The notes beneath the pieces are model-generated. The model had not been told where the DNA came from, did not search any database, and saw nothing but the letters and a program-made list of their open reading frames with translations. Positions 22,879 through 33,656 of a stretch of DNA of 64,000 bases are shown here, piece by piece. The translations under genes and the position numbers were made by a program. Source of the DNA: Rana temporaria (Eukaryota; Chordata; Amphibia; Anura; Ranidae). The stretch is from assembly GCF_905171775.1 (NCBI RefSeq), contig NC_053490.1, positions 456,770,562 through 456,834,561 of the forward strand. The letters are read 5' to 3'. Numbering within the stretch: position 1 is the first letter of the stretch; each line of letters starts with the position of its first letter.

Positions 22879-23929
22879 GGAAGGGGAACCCTACCAGGAG
22901 CTTCTTGCATGGGGGCTCTGCCTCCCAGCTCTTTAACCATAAGAGTCTTCTCATATGGATAAGGGATAACGATAAACGTGACGCTTGCTGGATAGAATCC
23001 TTAATCGCATCTACCGTAAAGCGTATGGCCCTAGGGACATCCGAAAATTCTTCTGCCTGGTGGGCAGGAATAAGTTTAAGCATCTGCTTAGCTTGATCCG
23101 ATAATGCTTGTGCAACCCCAATTGCAGCCACAGCTGGCTGCACTACTGCCCCTGCAGTAGTGAAGGAGGTTTTAAGTAGCGTTTCCAAGCGTTTATCAAC
23201 CGGATCCTTGAACACCTGTATGTTTTCTACAGGGCATGTTAAAGATTTGTTAACACATGAGATGGCTGCGTCCACAGCCGGGGCTGCCCATCTCTTGGAA
23301 AATTTCTCTTCCATAGGATATAAGGCAGAGAATCTTTTAGGTGGTACAAAGATTCTATCTGGCTTGGTCCAATCTTGGAACATAACTTCCTCTAGCAGAG
23401 GATGGATCGGAAAAACCGCATTGCTTTGAGGTGTTTTTAGTGAGCCCAAAGCTGAAACCGTTGATACTTGGAGATCTGGTACTGGCAAGTTGAATGTCCT
23501 ATGGACCAAGTCTGTTAATACTTGAACCCACCAGCTCTCCCCTTGGGAGGCTGCGCCAGACTCCTCCGTACCCGGATCCTCGATCCCTGAACCTACTTGG
23601 TCCTTGTCCAAGAGGTCGTCCAATTCCCCTGCGGAAGGGACCTCCTCATCTGAGGGTCCACGCTCAGGCGACGGAGACCTATTCCGTTTTCTGCCCCGCA
23701 TAGCCTTGGCTATCATTTTTTCCATTCTTTTTTCCATCTCCTTTAGAGAGGTGGACAGTACCTCGTCCGTGACCACCCTAGGGTTGGACTGACCCATGCC
23801 AGCTCCAGCCCCAGATCCCGATGGTCCCACCAAGGCTCCCTCTGGGGAAAGCAGCGGCATGACTTTGTCCGAAACCTCAGACTCTCTGGGGGAATCCCCA
23901 CCTCTTGTACCCTCTGAACCAGATGCCAT
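22613..23929 (-). pseudogene. DIRS gag-like ORF with one nonsense codon
   Basis: The frame starts MASGSEGTRGGDSPRE at 23929 and stays open for 353 residues to a TGA at 22868-22870. It then continues in the same frame with a Lys/Arg/Pro-rich tail (PTKKKFRGPAFKRQ) to a stop at 22613. Features are an acidic Ser-rich N-terminus, a short charged coiled-coil-like stretch (SLKEMEKRMEKMIAKAMRG) and a globular middle. The internal TGA is what C-to-T decay of a CGA codon would give. The tail is basic, as expected for nucleic-acid binding. Confidence 0.82.
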
Positions 23930-24678
23930 GGTACAATACCGAGGTACGCCCGCTACTTAACGGTGTTTGGAAAAATAAACAGTTATTTGCCCAAAAAACC
24001 TTTTGGGGAAAAAATGCCTTCTTTCTTATTAATGGTTTGTTTCTTTTTTTCTTTTTTTTTTTTTTTAAACCAAAGAAAGAAAAAACATTCTGTCCCCTTT
24101 AGTAGTATTGCCAAAAAACTGCTGAAAAAGAACACCTATCTCTAGGCTAAAGGACAGTCTTTTTCAAGACTGTAATACTCTTTCTTGGCCACTGTGTGTC
24201 CTCGGCGCCCCACGCTGCCGCTCTGGTCCTTCCTCTCTCAGTTCCAACACTCACTGAGCTGGGAACACAATGGAAGGGCCGCCCCTTCCTTTTACCTACT
24301 GGCCCGCCCTTCCCCTGTCAGCTAACGGCGCGAAATTGCGCCCATATCACGGGGACGCGCGCGCCCGCCGGGGGGGGGGGGGGGGGAGGGTGCCACACGA
24401 GGAGGTCAGAGGCTGATCATGCCATCCAGGCCAGGATCTCTCCCTAAGGAATCATGGACACAGAGCGGCATGTTCTCCCTGCAGCAACCGCCTGGACCTC
24501 TCTGAGCAGGCTTTGCAGGTAAGAGCATTCTGTACACTCCCAGCTCTTTTACATAAGAAAACAGTATATTTTCTCAGGGGCTTCTCTTAGAGAGAATTGT
24601 CACTTTACACACAGGCCCTTTTTCAATGCTTTCCTAGCACCAGTTGTAATACTACCAGGGAGGTCACCTCTTATGGGG

Positions 24679-24698
24679 AATATATATATATATATAGT
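24679..24698. repeat. Short AT dinucleotide tract
   Basis: A run of TA repeats inside the DIRS 5' leader region. Confidence 0.8.
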
Positions 24699-25475
24699 CA
24701 TCCTATCCTAAGATATGTGACTCACCTTGCCAGATGCAGCGCATAAACTTTAGGCATGTCTCACTGTGACCCCCCCCAGAAAACCTGCTGCGAACCAAGT
24801 TCCGCAAGTTTCCCCTTCACTTACCTGCTCCATGCCGCAGGACTTTGCACAGCAAGAGGCCCAATCTTCCCCCATCTCCGTGGGGTGTCTAGACCTTCAG
24901 GCCCTGGGTTCCTATGAAGGATCCACTGTCCTGGGCCCATATAGCACTCTGGCAACAGAAACATTAGGCCCCCAAAGGTTTCTAAGTTCTGGGCCCAGAG
25001 TCCAGCTCTCTGTGACAGAAAGCATTATGGGCTATACCCCAAGGGTTTGGGGTCCGGTTGCTGACCACTTTAGCACTGAGGCCTTTGGACAGAACCGGTT
25101 AGCCCACCTTAATCCCAAGGATGTGGAGGCAAGCTAAACCATGACCAACACCTAAGACACTGGCGTAAAAACTGAGGTACTCCTCCTAGGGGAGGGGGTT
25201 ATATAGGGAGGGGACTTCCTGTTTGAGATTGCCCATCACCTGAAGGTACTCCATATAACCCATATAGTAATGAATATGCCGCTCTGTGTCCCGTGATGTA
25301 CGATAAAGAAACATATACACATATACACATACACACAATTATAATTTGGTAAAATCTAAATGCTGGAAATGATAAAGGACAACTTTGCAAAATGTGGTTT
25401 TAACCAGCCGAGACTTATGATGTATACAGAATTTTGGTACTTTATTTACAAATGTTACTGGCTTTGAGAACTTAC

Positions 25476-25524
25476 CGCCTGTAGCTTCTTTTTGGCAGCT
25501 TTTGCGAGTTCTGACAAATCCAAA
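25476..25524 (-). CDS. GIT1: GIT1 exon (SLDLSELAKAAKKKLQA)
   Basis: This 49-bp exon follows a TTTGTTTGTAG acceptor and ends at GCG|GTAAG. The first base completes a serine codon left by the micro-exon. The exon then encodes LDLSELAKAAKKKLQA and ends at phase 0. This is the first Spa2-homology repeat of GIT proteins. It lies only about 170 bp from the 5' end of the long DIRS element, so the retrotransposon sits just inside the next intron and in the same orientation as the gene. Confidence 0.93.
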
Positions 25525-25645
25525 CTACAAACAAAAGTACATAATAAACATATATGTGACAAGGAAAATCCATCAGTATGCACCAAACACTACATCAGAG
25601 AAAGCCAAAATGTATTATAGTTGCCAATACATAACACATGAGATA

Positions 25646-26711
25646 TACACTCACTGTCCACTTTATTAGGTACATCTGTTCAATTGCTTGGTAACACAAA
25701 TTGCTTATTTAGTAAATTCCATGGCAGCAATCAATGCATTTAATCATCTAGACGTGGTGAAGATGACTTGCTGAAGTCAAACCGAGCATCAGAATGGGGA
25801 AGAAAGGGGATTTAGCCTAGGTTCACATTGCTGCGGGTTAGAAATCATGCGAGTTCAGCTGAACTTATACGATTTCAACCCAAGAATGCAGTCTGACCTC
25901 AGGAGCAATTTGACAGACATTCGTGCGGGTTCCTGCGATTCGGGGGGGGGGGGGGGGGGGGGCGATTTTTCTATACAAATCGCCCCCCGAAGTCGCCAAA
26001 AGTAGTATAGGAACTACTTTTGTGAAGCGGTGCATCGCCGCAAAGATTCAGACAGTGCCATTGCCAACAATAGCCGCCGATTTGACATGTCAAATCGCGC
26101 CAATGTGAACCTGGGCTTAAGTGACTTTGAACGTGACATGGTTGTTGGTGTCTGAGTATTTCAAAAACTGCTGATCTACTGGGCTTTTCATGCACAACCA
26201 TTTATAGAATTTATAGAGAATGGTCTGAAAAAGATACAATATCCAGTGAGTGGAAGTTGTGTGGATGAAAATGCATTGTTGATGTCAGAGGAGAATGGGC
26301 AGACAGTAACAGTAACTCAAATAACCACTCATTACAACCAAGGTATGCAGAATACCATCTCTGAAAACAGAACACACTAAAACTTTGAAGTAGATGGGCT
26401 ACAGCAGCAGAAGATCACACCGAGTGCCACTCCTATCAGCTAAGAACAGGAGAACTAGAATTCGCACAGGCTCAAAATTGGACAATAGAAGATTGGGAAA
26501 AACGTTGCCTCCACAGTCACCAGATCTCAATCCAATAGAGCACCTTTGGGATGTGGTGAAATAGGAGATTTGCATCATGGATGTGCAGCCGACAATTCAG
26601 CAGCAACTGCGTGATGTCATGTCACTATGGACCAAAATCTCTGAGGAATGTTTCCAACACCTTGTTGAATCCATACCATAAGGTATAAAAACAGTTCTGA
26701 AGGCAAAAACT
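25646..26711 (+). mobile_element. Tc1-type element, internally deleted, right end missing
   Basis: It starts TACACTCACTGTCCACTTTA, the common left end of a widespread vertebrate Tc1 family. It continues with degraded transposase coding sequence (TGACTTTGAACGTGACATGG). It jumps from AAAACGTTGCCT directly to CCACAGTCACCAGATCTCAA, so the middle of the gene, including the central catalytic region, is missing, with a GCCT-like microhomology at the junction. The DLNPIEHLWDVV block survives near 26520-26560. No right terminal repeat was found. A MITE sits at 25815-26116. Confidence 0.85.
25815..26116. mobile_element. Harbinger-like MITE, TTA duplication, inside Tc1
   Basis: Ends GCCTAGGTTCACATT and the complement of GCCCAGGTTCACATT. 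TTA flanks both sides (25812-25814 and 26117-26119) within a GATTTAAGTGAC site of the Tc1 gene. It contains a run of about 24 G bases. The same family is at 60383-60661. Confidence 0.9.
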
Positions 26712-27347
26712 AAGACGCAATATTACATAACTTTGGATGATGCAATGACCGGTTTTGGAATAGTGAAAACCATTTTTGTAACAAAATCGCATTTACAAAA
26801 CCTTACAAGGTGTATACCGGTGAACATTTTTTTTTGGCTCTCAATAGGTGAATTAAGAAAAAGGCATTGAAATGCTTCTGGGGATTCCTTTGATTTCAAT
26901 TCAGCAGAGCGCCAAGACTACACTAGTTAGAACCACCTTGCCAATTCTCCAACGTGCGAATGCACACGTGACATATTCTCGCCTCCACCCAAAGTAGGAG
27001 CCCTGTGGTAATGATGTGGACTATTAGGGCTTAAATTGTACCAGCCAGTTCCTCTTTAGTCTACGAACACTTAGACATAAAATGTCAATTGGAGGGCTAC
27101 AAATATACTGTACACCCCTCCCCAATAAATATGTGCAGACTTGCACATTGGCATCACTCAAGCATGCTTGTCTATGTGTTGAACAGACACACCCTGTACC
27201 CGCTTTCAACATAGTAAGATAAAGAAATTCCAACCAGGCCAATCAACTTTTCCCTAGGAATGATCAGCCAGTGGCGTCTTTTGTGATCACATGTAGCCAC
27301 AGTTGTAACAATTGCTGTCTGATCCAGCTGATGCTGTCCACAAGTTC
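26712..27347. other. Unassigned sequence
   Basis: No exon, bounded repeat or RNA gene recognised in this stretch of GIT1 intron. Confidence 0.45.
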
Positions 27348-27768
27348 CTTAATGGTGTTGTAAAGGTTTGTTTTGTTATTTGCTAAATTGGTTCCTTTAA
27401 GCTATTGCATTGTTGGTTCACTTACCTTTTCCTTCCATTTCCCTTCTAAATGTTTTTTTTTGTTTCCTTTGTCTGAAGTTCTCACTTCCTGTTCCTCCTC
27501 AGTAAGCTGTTCACGCTGACTAACCCCCAGCCAGAACGGCTCGGATGATGGGGGCAAGCTTACTGAGGAGAAACAGGAAGTGAGAAATTCAGACAAAGAA
27601 AACAAAAGAAAAAAAACATTTAGAAGGGTGAAATTGAAGGAAAAGGCAAGTGAACCAACAATGCACTAGCTTAACCACTTCCGCCCGGTCCATAGGGGAT
27701 TTACGTCCGGGAAGTGATTCTGAAATACTGATTGGACGTCCTGCAGGATTTCATGCCGCGTGCGCGGT

Positions 27769-28003
27769 GATGCGGGGTGTCAGTCTGACACCCTGCATCT
27801 CCGATCTCGGTAAAGAGCCTCCGGCGGAGGCTCTTTACCACGTGATCAGCCGTGTCCAATCACGGCTGATCACGATGTAAACAGGAAGAGCCGTTGATGG
27901 CTCTTCCTCACTCGCGTCTGACAGACGCGAGTAGAGGAGAGCCGATCGGTGGCTCTCCTGACAGGGGGGGTTCGCGCTGATTGTTTATCAGCGCAGCCCC
28001 CCC
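27769..28003. repeat. Chain of seven adjacent stem-loops (copy 1)
   Basis: Hairpins are at 27769-27799, 27809-27839, 27841-27874, 27884-27907, 27910-27932, 27937-27957 and 27964-28003. Stems are 7 to 14 bp and nearly perfect, with loops of 3 to 13 nt. Example: GGTAAAGAGCCTCC pairs with GGAGGCTCTTTACC. The total span is 235 nt, identical to the chain at 58333-58567. Confidence 0.92.
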
Positions 28004-28259
28004 TCGGATTGCCACACTGGACCACCAGGGAAGGGCAAAAAAAAAAGGGGGTGGGGGGCAAAAAAAAAAAAAAAGTCAGTGGAAAAAATAAATAAAAAAG
28101 CAGTAAAAAATAAAAAAGATGCCAATCAGTGCCCACAAATGGGCACTGAATGGCAACATGGATAAATAAGTGCTGCCCCACAGTGTCCATCAGTGCCGCC
28201 CCACAGTGTCCATTCATGCCCAGTGCCCATCTGTCAGTGCCCATCTGTGCCACCCATTA

Positions 28260-28400
28260 GTATCCATCTGTGCCACCCATGAGTGCCCATCAGTGCCGCC
28301 CATGAGTGCCCATCAGTGCCGCCCATGAGTGCCCATCAGTGCCGCCCATGAGTGCCCATCAGTGCCGCCCATGAGTGCCCATCAGTGCCGCATACCAGCG
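28260..28400. repeat. 23-bp minisatellite
   Basis: At least five units of GAGTGCCCATCAGTGCCGCC plus CAT, with more diverged GTGCCCATC units on both sides. Open frames across it (MPISAAHECPS and similar) come from the repeat period and are not genes. Confidence 0.92.
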
Positions 28401-28970
28401 CCGCCAATCAGTGCCACCTCATCTGTGCCCATCAGTACTACCTCATCGATGTCCATCAGTGCCATCTCATCGGTGCCCATCAGTGCCGCCATATCAGTGC
28501 CCGTAATTGAAAGAGAAAACGTACTTATTTACAAAAAAATTAACAGAAAAAAATTAAAACTTTTTTTTTTATCAAAATTTTCAGTCTTTTTTTAGGTGTT
28601 GCGCAAAAAAAATAAAAAATCGCAGAGGTGATCAAATAACAACAAAAGAAAGCTCTATTTGTGGGGGAAAAAGGACGCAAATTTTGTTTGGGAGCCATGT
28701 CGCAGGACCACGCAATTGTCATTCAAAGTGCGACAGTGCTGAAAGCTGAAAATTGGCTTGGGCGGGAAGGTGCGTAGGTGCCTGGTATGGAAGTGGTTAA
28801 AGGAACATATTTAGAAAATAAAAAACAAACCTTTACAACCCCTTTAAACGTGAAGCTGTGTTCATTGTAGCCTGACACCATACAAGCACGGCTGGCAAAT
28901 AGAGAAGCCTTTGTAAATGGCTACATACCTTGGAAGAGAATCACAAAACACTGAATCTGCTTAGATAAAG

Positions 28971-30540
28971 AGTATCTCACAAAAATGAGTACACCCCTCA
29001 CATTTTTGTAAATCTTTTATTATATCTTTTCATGTGACAACACTAAAGAAATTACACTTTGTTACAATGTAAAGTAGTGAGTGTACAGCTTGTATAACAC
29101 TGTATATTTGCTGTCCCCTCAAAATAAATCAACACACAGCCATTAATGTCTAAACCGCCAGCAACAAAAGTGAGTACACCCCTAAGTGAAAATGTCCAAA
29201 TTGGGCCCTATTAGCCATTTTTCCTCCCCGGTGTCATGTGACTTGTTAGTGTTACAATTTGTGTTATCGCTCTCACACTCTCATTCTGGTCACTGGAAGT
29301 TCAACATGGCACCTCAAGGCAAAGAACTCTGAGGATCTGAAAAAAATAAAGATTGTTGCTCTACATAAAGATGGCCTAGGCTATAAGAAGATTGCCAGGA
29401 CCCCGAAACTGAGCTGCAGCACAGTAGCCATACAGCAGTTTAACAGGACAGGTTCCACTCACAACAGGACTCGCCATGGTTGACCAAAGAAGTTTAGTGC
29501 ACGTGCTCAGCGTCATATTCAGAGGTTGTATTTGGGAAATAGATGTATGAGTGCTGCCAGCATTACTGCAGAGGTTGAAGGGGTGGGGGGTCAGTCTGTC
29601 AGGGCTCAGACTATACACCGCACACTGCATCAAATTGGTCTGCATGGCTGTCGTCCCAGAAGGAAGCCTCTTCTAAAGAGGATGCACAAGAATGCCTGCA
29701 AACAGTTTGCTGAAGACAAGCAGACTAAGGACATGGAATACTGGAAATGTGGTCTGATGGGACCTAGATAAATTTATTTGGTTCAGATGGTGTCAGGTGT
29801 GTGTGGCGGCAACCAGGTGAGGAGTACAAAGACAAGTGTGTCTTGCCTACAGTCAAGCACGGTGGTGGGAGTGTCATGGTCTGGGGCTGCATGAGTGCTG
29901 CCGGCACTGAGGAGCTACAGTTCATTGAGGGAACCATGAATGCCAACATGTACTGTGACCTACTGAAGCAGAGCATGATCACCTCCCATCGGGGACTGGG
30001 CCCCAGGGCAGTATTCCAACATGATAATGACCCCAAACGACCACTGCCTTGCTAAAGAAGTTGAGGGTAAAGGTAAATAACTGGCCAAGCATGTCTCCAG
30101 ACCTAAACCCTACTGAGCATTTGTGGGGCATCCTCAAATAGAAGGTGGAGGAGCGCAAGATCTCGAACATCCACCAGCTCTGTGATGTCGTCATGGAGGA
30201 GTGGAAGAGGAATCCAGTGGCAACCTGTGAAGCTCTGGTGAACTTCATGCCCAAGAGGGTTAGGGCAGTGCTGGAAAATAATGGTGGCCACACAAAATAT
30301 TGGGCCCAATTTGGACATTTTCACTTAGGGGCATACTCACTTTTGTTGGCAGCGGTTTAGACATTAATGGCTGTGTGTTGAGTTATTTTGAGGGGACAGA
30401 AAATGTACACTGTTATACAAGCTGTACCCTCACTACTTTACATTGTAGCAAAGTGTCATTTCCTCAGTGTTGTCACATGAAAATATATAATAAAATATTT
30501 ACAAAAATGTGAGGGGTGTACTAATTTTTGTGAGATACTG
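28971..30540 (+). mobile_element. Tc1/mariner element with long terminal repeats
   Basis: Ends AGTATCTCACAAAAATGAGT at 28971 and the complement of CAGTATCTCACAAAAATTAG at 30540 extend about 200 bp inward (matching TTGTAAATCTTTTATTATAT and TACAAGCTGTACCCTCACTA blocks). A broken transposase gene lies between, on the plus strand. The length of 1.57 kb is full for a Tc1 element. Confidence 0.88.
29306..30290 (+). pseudogene. Tc1-type transposase pseudogene
   Basis: Blocks in changing frames give an N-terminal helix-turn-helix (IVALHKDGLGYKKIARTPKL), a middle TIHRTLHQIGLHGCRPRRKP, the catalytic KHGGGSVMVWGCMSAAGTEE and FQHDNDPK, and the end block PTEHLWGILK. The DD34E residues are partly recognisable. 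Stops at about 29330, 29484, 29772 and 30054 split the gene. Confidence 0.87.
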
Positions 30541-31475
30541 TATCTGTCCTTTGTGGACAATTGTTCAGGCCTGACCAGTGGCTTATTCTTGATAAGGCCA
30601 AGAAATGCATGCATAGGCACCTAGTGAGGGGTAAGAAGCAGGAGCTGGCAAACCTGTACCATCAACCACAGAATGGTAGGCAGCTCAAATTTGAATGCCC
30701 TGGTATGGGCTACCCAGGCCACTGTAAGGGCTCATTTACATGGGCCGCAGGCTCTATCGGTAGGCTTCTTTTTTTTTGCAATCCAAATGGGGTCTTTACA
30801 TAGAACTAGCGTGCCGCAACCACCATACCTGCATTTGGGGTGCAGTCCTATTGACCGGAATAGGCGAGTTTGACAGGAGGTGCCACCTTTGAAACTCAAC
30901 ATGCCAAGTTAAAATTGCAGCACAGCAAAAGTGAAGCATTTTGGCAGGTGGCAGCCATACCTGCTTGTAGGTGGATGAGCAGTAAAGTGCAGTTCAACTG
31001 CCTTTTTTTTTATCGCCCCCTGGTGGTCTGTGTGAACTTGCCCGAGAGTTCTTAGACCTTTAATTTAGGCCCCTCCGTGTACTTACCATACATTAAAAAG
31101 GCAAAAGATTAGAATGTTCTTTAAAAGCTAACTCCAGCAAGCAACACATAGTAAAGTTCTGTATACCTGACATTTTCTGTAACAAAATTCATACGTTTTG
31201 GGGATTTACCAGTTCTAGCTCTGTTATAAGGTTACAGGTGTTTTGTGCATCCACATGCAGGCAGTTCCATTTATGTCAAGTGGGATGCAGCAGCAGGACA
31301 GAGCCGCTGCTCCAAATTTTATATCAGGGTGGATGGGTGGGTGTCCCCCCCTCCCCCCAAACTCACACTGTCTACAATCACACCAACGAGGATGTCAAAT
31401 TGTCACAATTGACTTGAATGGGACTGCCTTCACATGAAATGCACAGAAAAGCTATGCATCCTGTGTTGGGAATAC
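30541..31475. other. Repeat-like sequence, one possible MITE edge
   Basis: AAGGGCTCATTTACATGGGC at about 30727 pairs with GCCCATGTAAATGAGGCCCT at about 31887, suggesting a roughly 1.2-kb foldback element that contains the palindrome at 31476-31781. Nothing else was recognised. Confidence 0.45.
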
Positions 31476-31781
31476 CGTTTTATACTTTTTCTTTTCTTAC
31501 TCCTGTGGGGAATAGGCGTTCCTATGAAGAGGCGTAGATGATTGACGTGCGGATTAGGGGCGTCACGTGTTCCGAAAATAGCGGGACTGGGACTCGGCTC
31601 TATACGGCGCCTGCGCACAGACTAGGAGCCGTGTAGAGCTGACTGCGCAGGCGCCGTATATAGCCCCAGTTCGGCTATTTTCGGAATGCGTGATGTGCCT
31701 CATCTGCACGTCAATCATCTACCCCTCTTCATAGGAACGCCTATTCCCCGCGGGAGTCAGAAAAAAAAAAAGTATAAAACG
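31476..31781. repeat. Large palindrome (foldback MITE)
   Basis: CGTTTTATACTTTTTCTTTT at the left pairs with the A-rich complement ending AAAGTATAAAACG at the right. Inside, GGAATAGGCGTTCCTATGAA pairs with TTCATAGGAACGCCTATTCC, and GGCGCCTGCGCA pairs with TGCGCAGGCGCC near the centre. Arms are about 135 bp with a short centre near 31616-31645. Confidence 0.88.
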
Positions 31782-31919
31782 TTATGTACAGCGAAAAAAA
31801 AAAAAACCCAGCATACTGTACATGTCGGCAGTATGCTGGATGGAATGGTATATAATTGTTTTCGGGTGAACCTCCACTTTAGGTATGCCCATGTAAATGA
31901 GGCCCTTTTCTTACTGGGC

Positions 31920-33071
31920 TACTAATGCAGATCACAGAACTGCGATGTCTACCGTGGGCTCTCTTCCTCCTGTTAATCAGTATTCATTTATCACTATACC
32001 AAGTAGGCCCTCCTCATTGCAAGCATGATTTCAAATTTGAACTGTCTAAACCCTGAATAAAAGAATGAGAGTACTACATAGAGGTCATTGTCTGGAAAAA
32101 GTCACAGTACCTCTGAGGCACACCCCTGGGGCACGTTCTGCATCCAATGCAGCACAAGGAAGAATAGGAGAAAGACATGAGGTTAGACAGCAAGTCATTG
32201 ATAGAAATATAGACAGAAAGAGAAAATCATCCCAGTTATGCAAAGGGTCATGATCATACAAACGGTATAAACATTTCAAATGTTATATAGTATAGATGCC
32301 ATATCTTTACAGGGTGGAAAACGGTAAGGTGTGAGAAACAGTAAAAATGGGTTTTACAAATGGGCACACAATCAATACTACAGACTAGAGGCGATCTAGT
32401 GCAGTCTGCATCATCATCTGAGTCACAGCAGTAATCATACAGAGCTTGTTACCAATAAAGAAAATGAACCAATAACTGTTCCAACTGCAATGCAGAGAGG
32501 CCTGACAACCAGCTGCTTTGACATGTTTTCTATTCATTCTCCAAAGTGTAACTAAATCCTCACTCTGATAGAAAAAAGATGAAAAAGTGGGATAATCGGG
32601 AAAGAGAAACCAGTGTACATTTGGTAGTTCTTCTAGTAATAATAAAGTATTGTACCAGGTTAGCCATCAATTAATGAGGCAAAATTGGAGTTCAAGTGAT
32701 ACGAGTTATTGGCCAACGTGAGTTATTAAAGATGCAAGCATTAGGTTTGCCTTAGATCTCTTTTTCAAGCTGAGGAAAAGATCTAATGTACGCTGAAAGC
32801 TTGCATCTTTAATCAAGTCAGCCAATAAAGTCTATTACTTGCTGCAATTTCTGTAAGAACACTAAAAGGATTTTTTACGTTAAATAAACCTGATACCACT
32901 CTGTATAGCAGCAGATTATGTGTGATATGAAGAGATGTCCCCTTTCCAATAATGCCCAATTTCCTCAGTCCTAGAAGCCCTGTGATTTTACGTGTAGTGT
33001 TGGATCTAATTAACAAGAAATGTCAGCAAAAAAGGGATGAGAGAATGTGGAAGGCGAGGATACACATCTAA
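31920..33071. other. Unassigned, with one retroposon-like fragment
   Basis: At about 32700-32840 there is a segment with GAAAGCTTGCATCTTTAATC and GCCAATAAAGT, wording seen in old vertebrate interspersed repeats. No gene was recognised elsewhere in the stretch. Confidence 0.4.
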
Positions 33072-33550
33072 TGCCTCGTACACACGACCGGTTTTTCCGG
33101 CAGGAAAATGGCTATGAGAGCTTTTGGCCAGTAATCCCGGCCGTGTGTATGCTCCATCCCAGTTTTCCCGTCAGAAAAACTGTGAAAAAAAAAAAAAAGA
33201 GAGCGAACATGCTTTATTTTTTCCCGTCTGGAAAACCGGTAGTGTGAATGCTTTCCTGAGGGGGGAAAAAACGGGGTTACTTACCGGTAACATCCCTTTT
33301 CCTGGAGTCTTTCAGGACAGGTACTGTAGAGAGAGACACAGGCTCCTCCCCTCACAGGAAACACCGCCTTCCAATTAAGAATTTAAGCCTCATCCTCCCT
33401 CAGCTCCTCAGTTTTTTCCAGAGTACCTCCGGCCAGCTGGGGAGACACAAGAACACGTCATAAAAGTATAAAATTACATCTTACCTGACGGCCTCGTCTG
33501 ATGAGTTTCCATAATATCCCCTACAACAAAAGAGGGTGGGTACCAGTGCT

Positions 33551-33640
33551 GTCCTGAAAGACTCCAGGAAAAGGGATGTTACCGGTAAGTAACCCCGTTT
33601 TTCCCTGTTCGTCTTTCAGGACAGGTACTGTAGAGAGGAT
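33551..33640. repeat. DIRS internal complementary region
   Basis: CCTGAAAGACTCCAGGAAAA is the complement of the left outer end (33280-33320). The adjoining CCCTGTTCGTCTTTCAGGAC is the complement of the right outer end (34250-34275). The two meet at GTTTTTCCCTG, reproducing the circle junction expected for DIRS replication. Confidence 0.88.
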
Positions 33641-33656
33641 AAGCGAGCACCTTACC

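Larger units (their letters stand above)
20142..25310 (-). mobile_element. DIRS-type tyrosine-recombinase retrotransposon, 3' truncated
   Basis: Minus-strand order is a 5' terminal region (25310-25140, GTCCCGTGATGTACGATAAA complement side), gag-like ORF, RT/RNase H ORF and tyrosine recombinase. ORFs overlap as in DIRS elements. It ends inside the recombinase at about 20142, lacking the C-terminal catalytic HxxR and Tyr region and the 3' repeats. Three disabling changes were found: two in-frame TGA codons and one frameshift. It sits in the same orientation as GIT1, in the intron below the exon at 25476. Confidence 0.9.
27675..28796 (+). mobile_element. TTAA-target non-autonomous element with hairpin chain and minisatellite, copy 1
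   Basis: TTAA lies on both sides (27671-27674 and 28797-28800). The inverted ends start CCACTTCC. From the left it holds a chain of seven adjacent stem-loops at 27769-28003, an A/G-rich zone, a 23-bp minisatellite at about 28260-28400, and a conserved right part with GGTGATCAAATA and GAAAGCTCTATTTGTGGG. It has no transposase. TTAA targets are typical of piggyBac and Kolobok elements, but I cannot say which mobilises it. Confidence 0.85.
27348..28852. mobile_element. Foldback MITE interrupted by a TTAA element
   Basis: The left edge GGTGTTGTAAAGGTTTGTTT and the right edge (complement of GGGGTTGTAAAGGTTTGTTT) pair. Inside, CTCACTTCCTGTTCCTCCTC at about 27480 pairs with GAGGAGAAACAGGAAGTGAG at about 27566. 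It is the same family as 1-424. The element at 27675-28796 has jumped into its right arm. Confidence 0.82.
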
